A DNA stretch of 64,000 nucleotides. Source: Streptomyces sp. CHD11 (lineage in GTDB: Bacteria; Actinomycetota; Actinomycetes; Streptomycetales; Streptomycetaceae). Shown here piece after piece: positions 9,434-17,411 of this stretch. The stretch is from NCBI RefSeq assembly GCF_018638295.1, contig NZ_JABTTS010000009.1, positions 303,441 to 367,440 of the forward strand, given 5' to 3'. The position numbers and the translations under genes were made by a program. The notes beneath the pieces are model-generated. The model saw only the letters and a list, made by a program, of their open reading frames with translations, searched no databases and was not told the origin of the DNA. How positions within the stretch are numbered: the first letter of the stretch is position 1; each line of letters begins with the position of its first letter.

Positions 9434-9439
9434 TACCCT
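9434..9439 (+). promoter_or_regulatory. Putative -10 box for leaderless gene at 9447
   Basis: TACCCT fits TAnnnT and ends 7 nt before the ATG at 9447. No Shine-Dalgarno sequence is present. Confidence 0.45.
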
Positions 9440-9446
9440 TCCCCAT

Positions 9447-9887
9447 ATGTCGCTCTACGCCGCGTACGCCGGCAACCTCGACGCGCGGCTGATGTCCCGC
9501 CGCGCCCCGCACTCGCCGCTGCGCGCCACCGGCTGGCTGAACGGCTGGAGGCTGACGTTCGGGGGCGAGCACATGGGCTGGCAGGGCTCCCTCGCCACCC
9601 TGGTCGAGGACCCGATCTCCCAGGTCTTCGTGGCGCTCTACGACATCGCCCCGATGGACGAGGAGTCGCTGGACCGCTGGGAGGGGGCGGGCGGCCTCGA
9701 GCTCTACCGCCGCACCCGGGTCCGCGCCCACACCCTGGACGGCGAGGAGCAGGCCTGGACCTACGTCCTGAACAGTTACGAGGGCGGTCTTCCCTCGGCC
9801 CGGTATCTCGGGGAGATCGCCGACGCCGCCGAGTCCGCGGGCGCGCCCCACGACTATGTGATGGAGCTGCGCAAGCGCCCCTGCTGA
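9447..9887 (+). CDS. Gamma-glutamylcyclotransferase-fold protein
   Basis: This 146-residue protein has the GGCT/AIG2 fold signature: [13 protein letters not shown] at the N-terminus (Y-x-S/A-N-L substrate loop), a following G-W-R-L-TFGG strand, and [16 protein letters not shown], where an acidic residue serves as catalytic base in the family. Members release 5-oxoproline from gamma-glutamyl compounds. It sits between the divergent lpdA and the downstream purine nucleoside phosphorylase. A TACCCT -10 box 7 nt before the ATG suggests a leaderless mRNA. The substrate cannot be told from the sequence. Confidence 0.85.
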   Translation: MSLYAAYAGNLDARLMSRRAPHSPLRATGWLNGWRLTFGGEHMGWQGSLATLVEDPISQVFVALYDIAPMDEESLDRWEGAGGLELYRRTRVRAHTLDGEEQAWTYVLNSYEGGLPSARYLGEIADAAESAGAPHDYVMELRKRPC

Positions 9888-9942
9888 GGTCCGTCCACCG
9901 GAAACGACACGACAACGATCGCCAACCCGGCGCCTTCGGCAT

Positions 9943-9954
9943 CTACGCGCGTAG
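9943..9954. promoter_or_regulatory. CTACGCGCGTAG operator, purine nucleoside phosphorylase
   Basis: This is a perfect 12-bp palindrome 25 nt upstream of the phosphorylase GTG. The putative -10 TACCCT is at 9967-9972, so the palindrome covers the -35/spacer zone. Identical palindromes precede deoC, add and the nucleoside ABC operon. Confidence 0.75.
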
Positions 9955-9966
9955 GCGAATACCGGC

Positions 9967-9972
9967 TACCCT
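9967..9972 (+). promoter_or_regulatory. Putative -10 box for leaderless phosphorylase mRNA
   Basis: TACCCT ends 7 nt before the GTG at 9980, and no ribosome site is visible, so the mRNA is probably leaderless. Confidence 0.5.
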
Positions 9973-9979
9973 CGACGAC

Positions 9980-10804
9980 GTGAACGCTTCTCTTCTTCCG
10001 GACGACATCCAGGGCGACCCCTACGCCGCAGCCGACGCCGCCGCCGCGCGCCTGCGTGAACTCACGGGCGCCGAGACCCACGACGTCGCCCTCGTGATGG
10101 GCTCCGGCTGGGCCCCGGCCGTGGACGCCCTCGGCACGCCCGAGGCCGAGTACCCGGTCACCGAGCTGCCCGGCTTCCCGGCGCCGGTGGTCGAGGGCCA
10201 CGGGGGCAAGATCCGCTCCTACCGCATCGGTTCCAAGCGCACCCTGGTCTTCCTCGGCCGTACGCACTACTACGAGGGCCGCGGCGTCGCGGCGGTCGCG
10301 CACGGCGTCCGTACGGCGGTGGCGGCGGGCGCCAAGACGATCGTCCTGACCAACGGCTGCGGCGGCCTGCGCCCGGGCATGCGCCCCGGCCAGCCGGTCC
10401 TGATCAGCGACCACATCAACCTCACGGCCACGTCACCGATCGTCGGCGCGAACTTCGTCGACCTCACCGACCTGTACTCGCCGCGGCTGCGGGCGCTGTG
10501 CAAGGAGATCGACGCGAGCCTGGAGGAGGGCGTCTACGCCCAGTTCCCCGGCCCGCACTACGAGACTCCGGCGGAGATCCGCATGGCCCGGGTCATCGGG
10601 GCGGACCTGGTCGGCATGTCGACGGTCCTCGAGGCGATCGCCGCACGGGAGGCCGGGGCCGAGGTGCTCGGTATCTCGCTGGTCACCAACCTCGCCGCCG
10701 GTATGACGGGCGAGCCCCTCAACCACGAGGAGGTCCTCCAGGCGGGCCGCGACTCCGCTACGCGGATGGGCTCGCTGCTGACCCAGGTCCTGGGGCGCCT
10801 GTAA
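9980..10804 (+). CDS. Purine nucleoside phosphorylase
   Basis: This is a trimeric-type (low molecular weight) purine nucleoside phosphorylase that splits inosine and guanosine, and their deoxy forms, into base and (deoxy)ribose-1-phosphate. The 274-residue chain shows VMGSGWAP (phosphate loop), [33 protein letters not shown], and [17 protein letters not shown], whose Asn is the purine-6-oxo reader. The GTG start (VNASLLPDD) is supported by a TAnnnT box 7 nt upstream. The operator palindrome lies 25 nt upstream. The downstream mutase gene would convert its ribose-1-phosphate product. The same pair (deoD-pmmB) occurs in M. tuberculosis. Confidence 0.95.
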   Translation: MNASLLPDDIQGDPYAAADAAAARLRELTGAETHDVALVMGSGWAPAVDALGTPEAEYPVTELPGFPAPVVEGHGGKIRSYRIGSKRTLVFLGRTHYYEGRGVAAVAHGVRTAVAAGAKTIVLTNGCGGLRPGMRPGQPVLISDHINLTATSPIVGANFVDLTDLYSPRLRALCKEIDASLEEGVYAQFPGPHYETPAEIRMARVIGADLVGMSTVLEAIAAREAGAEVLGISLVTNLAAGMTGEPLNHEEVLQAGRDSATRMGSLLTQVLGRL

Positions 10805-10927
10805 GCGCGGGACGAGGTGTCCGGCGGCGGTTCGCGAGACCCCGCCGCACCCACGCGGCGCGCCCCCGGCGGAGCGTCACCGCATGACACCCTGACAGAC
10901 CACGACCGAGAGAGGCCGAAACCGAAC

Positions 10928-12586
10928 GTGGCAGACGACGCCCTCATCGCACAGGCGCGGGCATGGCTCGCCGAGGACCCCGACCCGGACACCCGCGGGG
11001 AACTCGCCCGTCTCATCGACACCGGCGACCACGCCGAGCTCACCGCGCGCTTCGCCGGCACCCTCCAGTTCGGCACCGCCGGCCTCCGGGGCGAACTCGG
11101 CGCCGGCCCGATGCGCATGAACCGCTCCGTGGTCATCCGCGCCGCCGCCGGCCTCGCCGCGTACCTCAAGAAGCACGGCACCCCCCACGGGGACGACACG
11201 GCCGGCCTCGTCGTCATCGGCTACGACGCCCGCCACAAGTCCCGTGACTTCGCCGAGGACACCGCCGCCGTCATGACCGGCGCCGGCCTCCGGGCGGCCG
11301 TCCTCGACCGCCCCCTCCCCACCCCCGTCCTCGCCTTCGCCATACGGCACCTCGGCGCGGTCGCCGGCGTGGAGGTCACCGCCAGCCACAACCCGCCCCG
11401 GGACAACGGCTACAAGGTGTACCTCGGCGACGGCTCCCAGATCGTCCCCCCGGCCGACGCCGAGATCGCCGCCGAGATCGCCGCCGTCGCCTCCCTCACC
11501 GCCGTCCCCCGCCCCACCGAAGGCTGGGAGACCCTGGACGACACCGTCCTGGACGCCTACCTCGCCCGGACGGACGCGGTCCTGGCCAAGGGTTCCCCCC
11601 GCACGGCCCGCACCGTCTACACGGCGATGCACGGCGTCGGCAAGGACGTCCTCCTCGCCGCGTTCGCCCGCGCGGGCTTCCCCGCCCCGCTCCTCGTCGC
11701 GGAGCAGGCCGACCCCGACCCGGAGTTCCCGACCGTCGCGTTCCCCAATCCGGAGGAGCCCGGCGCGATGGACCTCGCCTTCGCGAAGGCCCGCGAGACC
11801 GGCCCCGACCTGGTCATCGCCAACGACCCGGACGCCGACCGCTGCGCCGCGGCCGTCAAGGACGGCCCCACCGACGCGGACTGGCGGATGCTGCGCGGCG
11901 ACGAGGTCGGCGCGCTCCTCGCCGCCCACCTGGTCCGCCGCGGAGCGACCGGCACCTTCGCCGAGTCGATCGTGTCGTCCTCCCTCCTCGGCCGCATCGC
12001 GGAGAAGGCGGGCCTCCCCTACGAGGAGACCCTGACCGGCTTCAAGTGGATCGCCAGGGTCGAGGGCCTGCGCTACGGCTACGAGGAGGCGCTCGGCTAC
12101 TGCGTCGACCCGGACGGCGTACGGGACAAGGACGGCATCACGGCGGCGCTGCTCCTCACGGAACTGGCGTCCGAGCTCAAGGAGGAGGGCCGCACGCTCC
12201 TCGGCCTCCTCGACGACCTCGCCGTCGAGCACGGTCTGCACGCCACCGACCAGCTCTCGGTCCGTGTGCAGGACCTCGGCGTCATCGCCTCCGCGATGCG
12301 CCGCCTGCGCGAGCAGCCGCCCACACGGCTGGGCGGTCTGCGCGTGACCGGGGCCGAGGACCTGGCCGAGGGGACGGAGAAGCTGCCGCCCACCGACGGT
12401 CTGCGCTACACCCTGGACGGCGCGAGGGTCGTGGTCCGCCCGAGCGGCACGGAGCCGAAGCTGAAGTGCTACCTGGAGGTGGTCGTCCCGGTCGCGGCGA
12501 CGACGGACCTCCCCGGAGCCCGCGCCGAGGCGACCTCACTCCTCGCCCGGATCAAGCGGGACCTGTCCGAGGCCGCCGGTATCTGA
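10928..12586 (+). CDS. Phosphohexomutase family, probable phosphopentomutase
   Basis: This 552-residue enzyme belongs to the alpha-D-phosphohexomutase superfamily. The phosphoserine loop is VTASHNPPRDNGYKVY, the metal loop ANDPDADRCAAAV, the sugar loop region GFKWIARVEG, and the phosphate loop VRPSGTEPKLKCYLE. The DNGYKVY extension and overall length match the PGM2-like branch, whose animal member is a phosphopentomutase. Annotation pipelines usually call it phosphomannomutase (PmmB). Placed 123 bp after the nucleoside phosphorylase and before deoC, it is better explained as converting (deoxy)ribose-1-phosphate to the 5-phosphate; this is inference. GTG at 10928 (VADDALIAQAR) was chosen; no strong ribosome site is visible. 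Confidence 0.88.
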   Translation: MADDALIAQARAWLAEDPDPDTRGELARLIDTGDHAELTARFAGTLQFGTAGLRGELGAGPMRMNRSVVIRAAAGLAAYLKKHGTPHGDDTAGLVVIGYDARHKSRDFAEDTAAVMTGAGLRAAVLDRPLPTPVLAFAIRHLGAVAGVEVTASHNPPRDNGYKVYLGDGSQIVPPADAEIAAEIAAVASLTAVPRPTEGWETLDDTVLDAYLARTDAVLAKGSPRTARTVYTAMHGVGKDVLLAAFARAGFPAPLLVAEQADPDPEFPTVAFPNPEEPGAMDLAFAKARETGPDLVIANDPDADRCAAAVKDGPTDADWRMLRGDEVGALLAAHLVRRGATGTFAESIVSSSLLGRIAEKAGLPYEETLTGFKWIARVEGLRYGYEEALGYCVDPDGVRDKDGITAALLLTELASELKEEGRTLLGLLDDLAVEHGLHATDQLSVRVQDLGVIASAMRRLREQPPTRLGGLRVTGAEDLAEGTEKLPPTDGLRYTLDGARVVVRPSGTEPKLKCYLEVVVPVAATTDLPGARAEATSLLARIKRDLSEAAGI

Positions 12587-12592
12587 GGAACC

Positions 12593-12619
12593 ACGCGGGG
12601 CGGACCACTCGCCCCGCGT
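12593..12619. terminator. Bidirectional hairpin between convergent genes
   Basis: ACGCGGGGCG (12593-12602) pairs perfectly with CGCCCCGCGT (12610-12619) around a 7-nt loop, 6 nt past the mutase stop and between convergent genes. Confidence 0.75.
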
Positions 12620-12678
12620 ACCTCACCCGACATCCGACATCCGGCGCCTGACGCCGGACACCGGGCGCCGGACGCCCA

Positions 12679-13380
12679 TCACCCCACAGCCAGCAGGACC
12701 GCCAGCAGCACGGCCCCCGCGACGGCCGGCCCCGCGATCTCGTAGGCCCACCGCACGGTCACCTCACCCTGCGCGGTCCCGACCTCCTGCCGCTGCTCGT
12801 GCAGCTCACGCATCTCGGCCATGGCCCGGTCGCCCTCCGGCTGCCTGGGCGCCTCGGTCCCGCCCCCGGGAACGAGCCCGCGGCCGCCGCTCCGGCCCGC
12901 ACGCCCTCCGCTCTCGGCGCGGGACGCCTGCGCGGCGGCCCGCGCCTCCTGCCGTGCCGCCCTGCTCCGGGCCCGCAGGGATACCGGAAGGGCCCACAGC
13001 TGGTACTTCGTACCGGATGTGTCGATGACCTCGTTGGAGAAGCCGGAGCGCAGCGAGGCGACCTCCCCCCAGGGCAGCACGATCACACGGAACGGGTTGC
13101 GGACGCGGAGCCGGTCGTCGTTGACGTAGACGGCGGGCCGCAGGGTGTAGGCGACGACCAGCGGCACGAGGAGGAGCATCGTGGCGAGGGCGAACCACGG
13201 GGTGCGGCCCTCTCCGGCGACCACGGCGTCGATGCCGAGCCAGCCGATGATGGCGAGCAGCAGCACGCCGCCGACCAGACCGGCGGGCGACCGGTAGATC
13301 CGGTCCTGGTACTGGGGTGTCGCGGGACCGGAAGGCTTCGTGGGCTCCGGGCCGGGCGACTGGGGGTCGGGGCTCGTCAT
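12679..13380 (-). CDS. PH-domain membrane protein
   Basis: This 233-residue protein has a Pro-rich cytosolic start, two membrane helices at about residues 33-55 and 62-82 (LVGGVLLLAIIGWLGI and LATMLLLVPLVVAYTL), then a small beta-rich bacterial PH-like domain (RPAVYVNDDRLRVRNPF, VLPWGEVASLRSG). A charged Ala/Arg-rich linker and a final C-terminal helix follow. Proteins of this shape are common in Actinobacteria and have no assigned role. It is divergent from deoC, 154 bp away. The ATG at 13380 was chosen because the longer frame adds residues without any family character. Confidence 0.82.
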   Translation of the reverse strand: MTSPDPQSPGPEPTKPSGPATPQYQDRIYRSPAGLVGGVLLLAIIGWLGIDAVVAGEGRTPWFALATMLLLVPLVVAYTLRPAVYVNDDRLRVRNPFRVIVLPWGEVASLRSGFSNEVIDTSGTKYQLWALPVSLRARSRAARQEARAAAQASRAESGGRAGRSGGRGLVPGGGTEAPRQPEGDRAMAEMRELHEQRQEVGTAQGEVTVRWAYEIAGPAVAGAVLLAVLLAVG

Positions 13381-13499
13381 GCCCCCGATTCTGCACGACG
13401 CCGCGGCGGACCTGGTACGCGGCGGAAGCCACGCACGGTCCCCGGCGCCTCCCCGTACCGGCACCCCGGCCCCGAGCCCCACGAGATGCCCCTCGGGGC

Positions 13500-13528
13500 T
13501 GTACAGCAGCTACGCGCGTAGATATGCT
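13500..13528 (+). promoter_or_regulatory. Predicted deoC promoter
   Basis: TGTACA (13500-13505) and TATGCT (13523-13528) are separated by 17 bp. The -10 ends 6 nt before GTG 13535, so transcription would begin at the start codon. The CTACGCGCGTAG palindrome fills the spacer, consistent with repression by steric block. Confidence 0.55.
13510..13521. promoter_or_regulatory. CTACGCGCGTAG operator, deoC
   Basis: This is a perfect 12-bp palindrome within the predicted deoC promoter spacer, ending 1 nt before the -10 box. It is identical to the sites before the phosphorylase, add and ABC transporter genes. Confidence 0.78.
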
Positions 13529-13534
13529 CGTCTG

Positions 13535-14494
13535 GTGACCATGCCCATCACTGCACCCCACGCTCTCAGCGACGTCACCGCGTCCGACGGCACGCTGCGC
13601 CGTTTCCTCCACGGGCTGCCCGGCGTCGACGCGGTAGGCCTGGAGGCGCGCGCCGCCTCCCTCGGCACCCGCTCGATCAAGACGACCGCGAAGGCGTTCG
13701 CCATCGACCTCGCCATCTCGATGGTCGACCTGACGACGCTGGAAGGCGCGGACACCCCGGGCAAGGTCCGGGCGCTCGGCGCGAAGGCGGTCCGCCCCGA
13801 CCCGTCCGACCGCTCGGCGCCCGCCACGGCCGCAGTCTGTGTCTACCCCGACATGGTGGCCACGGCGAGGGAGGCGGTGGCCGGCTCGGACGTCAAGGTC
13901 GCCTCCGTCGCCACGGCGTTCCCGGCCGGCCGCGCCCCGATCGCCGTGAAGCTGGCGGACGTCCGCGAGGCCGTCGCCGCCGGCGCCGACGAGATCGACA
14001 TGGTCATCGACCGCGGAGCGTTCCTCGCGGGGGACTACCGGAAGGTGTTCGACGAGATCACCGCCGTGAAGGAGGCCTGCGGGACCGGCGCCCGCCTCAA
14101 GGTGATCTTCGAGACGGGCGAGCTGTCGACGTACGACAACATCCGCCGGGCGAGCTGGCTCGGCATGCTGGCCGGGGCCGACTTCATCAAGACCTCGACC
14201 GGCAAGGTCGCCGTCAACGCGACCCCCGCGAACACCCTCCTCATGCTGGAGGCGGTCCGCGACTTCCGCGCCCAGACCGGCGTCCAGGTCGGTGTGAAGC
14301 CGGCCGGCGGCATCCGCACGACCAAGGACGCCGTCAAGTTCCTGGTCCTGGTCAACGAGACCGCGGGCGAGGACTGGCTGGACAACCACTGGTTCCGCTT
14401 CGGCGCCTCCTCGCTGCTGAACGACCTGCTGATGCAGCGCCAGAAGCTGGCCACCGGCCGCTACTCCGGCCCCGACTACGTGACGGTGGACTGA
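13535..14494 (+). CDS. deoC: Deoxyribose-phosphate aldolase
   Basis: This aldolase splits 2-deoxyribose-5-phosphate into glyceraldehyde-3-phosphate and acetaldehyde, the end step of deoxynucleoside breakdown. The 319-residue protein is a TIM barrel with the Schiff-base region GADFIKTSTGK, the second lysine strand VGVKPAGGIRTTKDA, and a family Asp in EIDMVIDRGAFLAGDY. The actinobacterial enzyme has an N-terminal extension of about 45 residues relative to E. coli. GTG 13535 was preferred over ATG 13541 because a -10 box places the transcript start there; the difference is two codons. Only 5 bp separate it from the aldehyde dehydrogenase gene, which could oxidise the acetaldehyde. Confidence 0.95.
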   Translation: MTMPITAPHALSDVTASDGTLRRFLHGLPGVDAVGLEARAASLGTRSIKTTAKAFAIDLAISMVDLTTLEGADTPGKVRALGAKAVRPDPSDRSAPATAAVCVYPDMVATAREAVAGSDVKVASVATAFPAGRAPIAVKLADVREAVAAGADEIDMVIDRGAFLAGDYRKVFDEITAVKEACGTGARLKVIFETGELSTYDNIRRASWLGMLAGADFIKTSTGKVAVNATPANTLLMLEAVRDFRAQTGVQVGVKPAGGIRTTKDAVKFLVLVNETAGEDWLDNHWFRFGASSLLNDLLMQRQKLATGRYSGPDYVTVD

Positions 14495-14499
14495 TCACC

Positions 14500-15936
14500 A
14501 TGGCACCTGTTTTTGACTACGCGCCGGCGCCCGAGTCCCGCTCGGTCGTCGACATCGCCCCGTCGTACGGCCTGTTCATCGACGGCGAGTTCACCGAGGC
14601 CGCCGACGGCAAGGTCTTCAAGACCGTCTCGCCCTCCACCGAGGAGGTCCTCTCCGAGGTCGCCGAGGCGGGTGAGGCGGACGTCGACCGCGCGGTGAAG
14701 GCGGCCCGCAAGGCGTTCGAGAAGTGGTCGGCGCTCCCGGGCTCCGAGCGCGCGAAGTACCTGTTCCGGATCGCCCGGATCATCCAGGAGCGCAGCCGCG
14801 AGCTCGCCGTCCTCGAGACCCTCGACAACGGCAAGCCGATCAGGGAGACCCGCGACGCGGACCTCCCGCTGGTCGCCGCGCACTTCTTCTACTACGCGGG
14901 CTGGGCCGACAAGCTCGACCACGCCGGCTACGGCGCGGACCCGCGCCCCCTCGGCGTGGCCGGCCAGGTCATCCCCTGGAACTTCCCGCTCCTGATGCTG
15001 GCGTGGAAGATCGCCCCGGCCCTCGCGACCGGCAACACGGTCGTCCTGAAGCCCGCCGAGACCACTCCCCTGTCGGCGCTGTTCTTCGCGGACATCTGCC
15101 GCCAGGCGGGCCTGCCCCGGGGTGTCGTCAACATCCTGACCGGTGACGGCCGCGCCGGCGCCGCGCTGACCGCCCATCCCGACGTGAACAAGGTCGCCTT
15201 CACCGGCTCGACCGCCGTCGGCAAGCAGATCGCGCGCACGGTCGCGGGCACCCGCAAGAAGCTGACGCTCGAACTGGGCGGCAAGGGCGCCAACATCGTC
15301 TTCGACGACGCGCCGATCGACCAGGCCGTCGAGGGCATCGTCACCGGCATCTTCTTCAACCAGGGCCAGGTCTGCTGCGCGGGCAGCCGCCTCCTGGTCC
15401 AGGAGTCGATCCACGACGAGCTGCTGGACTCCCTCAAGCGCAGGCTCACCACCCTGCGTCTCGGCGACCCGCTGGACAAGAACACCGACATCGGCGCGAT
15501 CAACTCCGCCGAGCAGCTGGCCCGGATCACCGCGCTGGCGGACCAGGGGGAGGCGGAGGGCGCCGAGCGCTGGTCCCCGGCCTGCGCACTCCCGGAGAAC
15601 GGCTACTGGTTCGCTCCGACGCTGTTCACGAAGGTCACCCAGGCACACACGGTCGCCCGCGACGAGATCTTCGGCCCGGTCCTGTCCGTCCTCACCTTCC
15701 GCACGCCCGACGAGGCCGTCGCCAAGGCCAACAACACCCCGTACGGCCTGTCGGCGGGCATCTGGACGGAGAAGGGTTCGCGCATCCTGGCGGTCGCGAA
15801 CAAGCTCCGCGCGGGCGTCGTCTGGTCCAACACGTTCAACAAGTTCGACCCGACCTCGCCGTTCGGCGGGTACAAGGAGTCGGGCTTCGGCCGCGAGGGC
15901 GGTCGCCACGGCCTGGAGGCGTACCTCGATGTCTGA
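14500..15936 (+). CDS. Aldehyde dehydrogenase
   Basis: This is a 478-residue NAD(P)-dependent aldehyde dehydrogenase. It has the full catalytic set: PWNFPLLMLAWKIAPALATGN (NAD-binding and oxyanion Asn), FTGSTAVGKQI, general base Glu in LTLELGGKGANIV, nucleophile Cys in FFNQGQVCCAGSRL, and EIFGPVLSVL near the C-terminus. It starts 5 bp after deoC and overlaps the next gene by 8 bp, so the three genes form one operon under the deoC operator. The natural substrate would be the acetaldehyde released by DeoC; this is inference from context. The sequence around LFIDGEFTEAADGKVFKT resembles the ALDH16 N-terminal domain. Confidence 0.94.
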   Translation: MAPVFDYAPAPESRSVVDIAPSYGLFIDGEFTEAADGKVFKTVSPSTEEVLSEVAEAGEADVDRAVKAARKAFEKWSALPGSERAKYLFRIARIIQERSRELAVLETLDNGKPIRETRDADLPLVAAHFFYYAGWADKLDHAGYGADPRPLGVAGQVIPWNFPLLMLAWKIAPALATGNTVVLKPAETTPLSALFFADICRQAGLPRGVVNILTGDGRAGAALTAHPDVNKVAFTGSTAVGKQIARTVAGTRKKLTLELGGKGANIVFDDAPIDQAVEGIVTGIFFNQGQVCCAGSRLLVQESIHDELLDSLKRRLTTLRLGDPLDKNTDIGAINSAEQLARITALADQGEAEGAERWSPACALPENGYWFAPTLFTKVTQAHTVARDEIFGPVLSVLTFRTPDEAVAKANNTPYGLSAGIWTEKGSRILAVANKLRAGVVWSNTFNKFDPTSPFGGYKESGFGREGGRHGLEAYLDV

Positions 15937-16816
15937 CCGACTCACCGTACTGAAGACCTACAAGCTGTACGTCGGGGGGAAGTTCCCGCGTTCGGAGAGC
16001 GGCCGGGTGTACGAGGTGACGGACTCGAAGCAGAAATGGCTGGCCAACGCCCCGCTCGCCTCCCGCAAGGACGCCCGTGACGCGGTGGTCGCCGCGCGCA
16101 AGGCGTTCGGCGGCTGGTCCGGCGCGACGGCGTACAACCGCGGCCAGATCCTCTACCGCGTCGCGGAGATGCTTCAGGGCCGCAGGGACCAGTACGTCCG
16201 TGAGGTGGCCGACGCCGAGGGCCTGTCGAAGTCGAAGGCCGGCGACCAGGTGGACGCGGCGATCGACCGCTGGGTCTGGTACGCGGGCTGGACCGACAAG
16301 ATCGCCCAGGTGGTCGGCGGCGGCAACCCGGTCGCGGGCCCGTTCTTCAACCTGTCCTCCCCGGAACCGACGGGCGTGGTGACCGTGCTGGCCCCGCAGG
16401 AGTCGTCCTTCCTGGGCCTGGTCTCGGTACTCGCTCCCGTCATCGCCACCGGCAACACGGCGGTCGTGATCGCGAGCGAGAAGTCCCCGCTCCCCGCGCT
16501 CTCCCTCGGCGAGGTGCTGGCCACCTCCGACCTCCCCGGCGGCGTCGTCAACATCCTCTCCGGCCGCACGGCGGAGATCGCCGCCCCGCTCGCCTCCCAC
16601 CAGGACGTCAACGCGATCGACCTCGCGGGCGCGGACGAGAAGCTGGCGAAGGAACTGGAGATCGCGGCCGCGGACAACCTCAAGCGCGTTCTTCGTCCAC
16701 AGCCTGTGGACAACTGGTCGGCGACCCCCGGCACGGACCGCATGACGGCGTTCCTGGAGACCAAGACGGTCTGGCACCCGACGGGCTCCCTGGGAGCGTC
16801 GGGCTCCGCGTACTGA
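15929..16816 (+). CDS. Truncated aldehyde dehydrogenase-like protein without catalytic Cys
   Basis: This 295-residue protein matches only the N-terminal NAD-binding part of aldehyde dehydrogenases (YVGGKFPRSESGRVYEV, WSGATAYNRGQILYR, VTVLAPQESSFLGLVSVLA). It stops before the region that would contain the nucleophile Cys, so it is not an enzyme of this type by itself. It overlaps the complete dehydrogenase gene by 8 bp, implying coupled translation. The two genes together look like a split form of ALDH16, in which an active domain and a partial second domain are fused. The likely role is a structural or regulatory partner; this is inference. It is not a pseudogene by appearance: codon use is normal and the stop follows an orderly C-terminus. 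Confidence 0.85.
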   Translation: MSDRLTVLKTYKLYVGGKFPRSESGRVYEVTDSKQKWLANAPLASRKDARDAVVAARKAFGGWSGATAYNRGQILYRVAEMLQGRRDQYVREVADAEGLSKSKAGDQVDAAIDRWVWYAGWTDKIAQVVGGGNPVAGPFFNLSSPEPTGVVTVLAPQESSFLGLVSVLAPVIATGNTAVVIASEKSPLPALSLGEVLATSDLPGGVVNILSGRTAEIAAPLASHQDVNAIDLAGADEKLAKELEIAAADNLKRVLRPQPVDNWSATPGTDRMTAFLETKTVWHPTGSLGASGSAY

Positions 16817-16884
16817 CACCGAGCCGCCGTCCGGCCGTCGCAGCCCGCGCCCTCAGGGATCCGGGCGACGCCGCCTCACCGCCG

Positions 16885-16926
16885 GAGCGCCGTACTCCAC
16901 CTCCGTCCGGGAGGGGTACGGCGCTC
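16885..16926. terminator. Two-part hairpin between convergent genes
   Basis: GAGCGCCGTAC (16885-16895) pairs with GTACGGCGCTC (16916-16926); inside, CCTCC pairs with GGAGG. It lies between the convergent dehydrogenase and secreted-protein genes. Confidence 0.7.
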
Positions 16927-16944
16927 TGCCGCGTTCCCGCCCGG

Positions 16945-17283
16945 TCAGCCCCTCAGCGCGTCCGTCGCCGGTCCGGCCACCGGGACGGCACCGACCGACG
17001 GCGCCTGGGCGACCGGCCCTGTCACCTCCCGGGAGTCCACCGACCGGAAGTCGGCGACCTGGGTGCCGACGCCGTTGTCGAGCGGGTCCACCCCCGTGCC
17101 GGCGAGCGGGTTGGGCTTGAGGTCCGCGACGGTGCCCACGACCTGGCCGGCGCCGTCCAGCAGCGTCCCGGAGTCCGCGGCCGCCGCCGTCGCCGCACCG
17201 CCGCCGAGCGCCACGCCCGCCGTCGCCAGGACCGCGAGGGCACGCCGGGCGGTCGGCATCTTGGGTGCCTTGTGTCGGGCCAT
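16945..17283 (-). CDS. Small secreted protein
   Basis: This 112-residue protein has a basic N-terminus, a hydrophobic core (ALAVLATAGVALGGGAATAA) and a likely signal peptidase site after AAAA at about residue 36. The mature part is about 75 residues, rich in Gly, Val, Pro and Asp (LLDGAGQVVGTVADL, PLAGTGVDPLDNGVG), with no cysteine or catalytic motif. I do not recognise a function. The small secreted protein at 23847-24194 has the same layout. The ATG at 17283 was chosen because it gives a normal signal peptide. Confidence 0.75.
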   Translation of the reverse strand: MARHKAPKMPTARRALAVLATAGVALGGGAATAAAADSGTLLDGAGQVVGTVADLKPNPLAGTGVDPLDNGVGTQVADFRSVDSREVTGPVAQAPSVGAVPVAGPATDALRG

Positions 17284-17411
17284 CGCTGTGCCACCTATTA
17301 CCTTCGCTGGGTGATCGGTTCGTCGCGAAGAGTAGTGGATGTGTGACACGCGCTTCAAAGCCGGGGTCCGGGGTCGTACGCCGCCCGGCCGATGCCCCAG
17401 ACTGGTGTCCC

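Noticed and set aside
7927..9492. Long plus-strand open frame opposite lpdA
   Set aside because: It is rich in His/Arg/Gly/Val from complementary codon bias and has no recognisable motif, whereas lpdA on the other strand is certain.
15929..16816. The short dehydrogenase-like gene as a pseudogene remnant
   Set aside because: It has a translationally coupled start, normal codon use and an orderly end, and matches the partial second domain of ALDH16, so it is more likely a functional partner.
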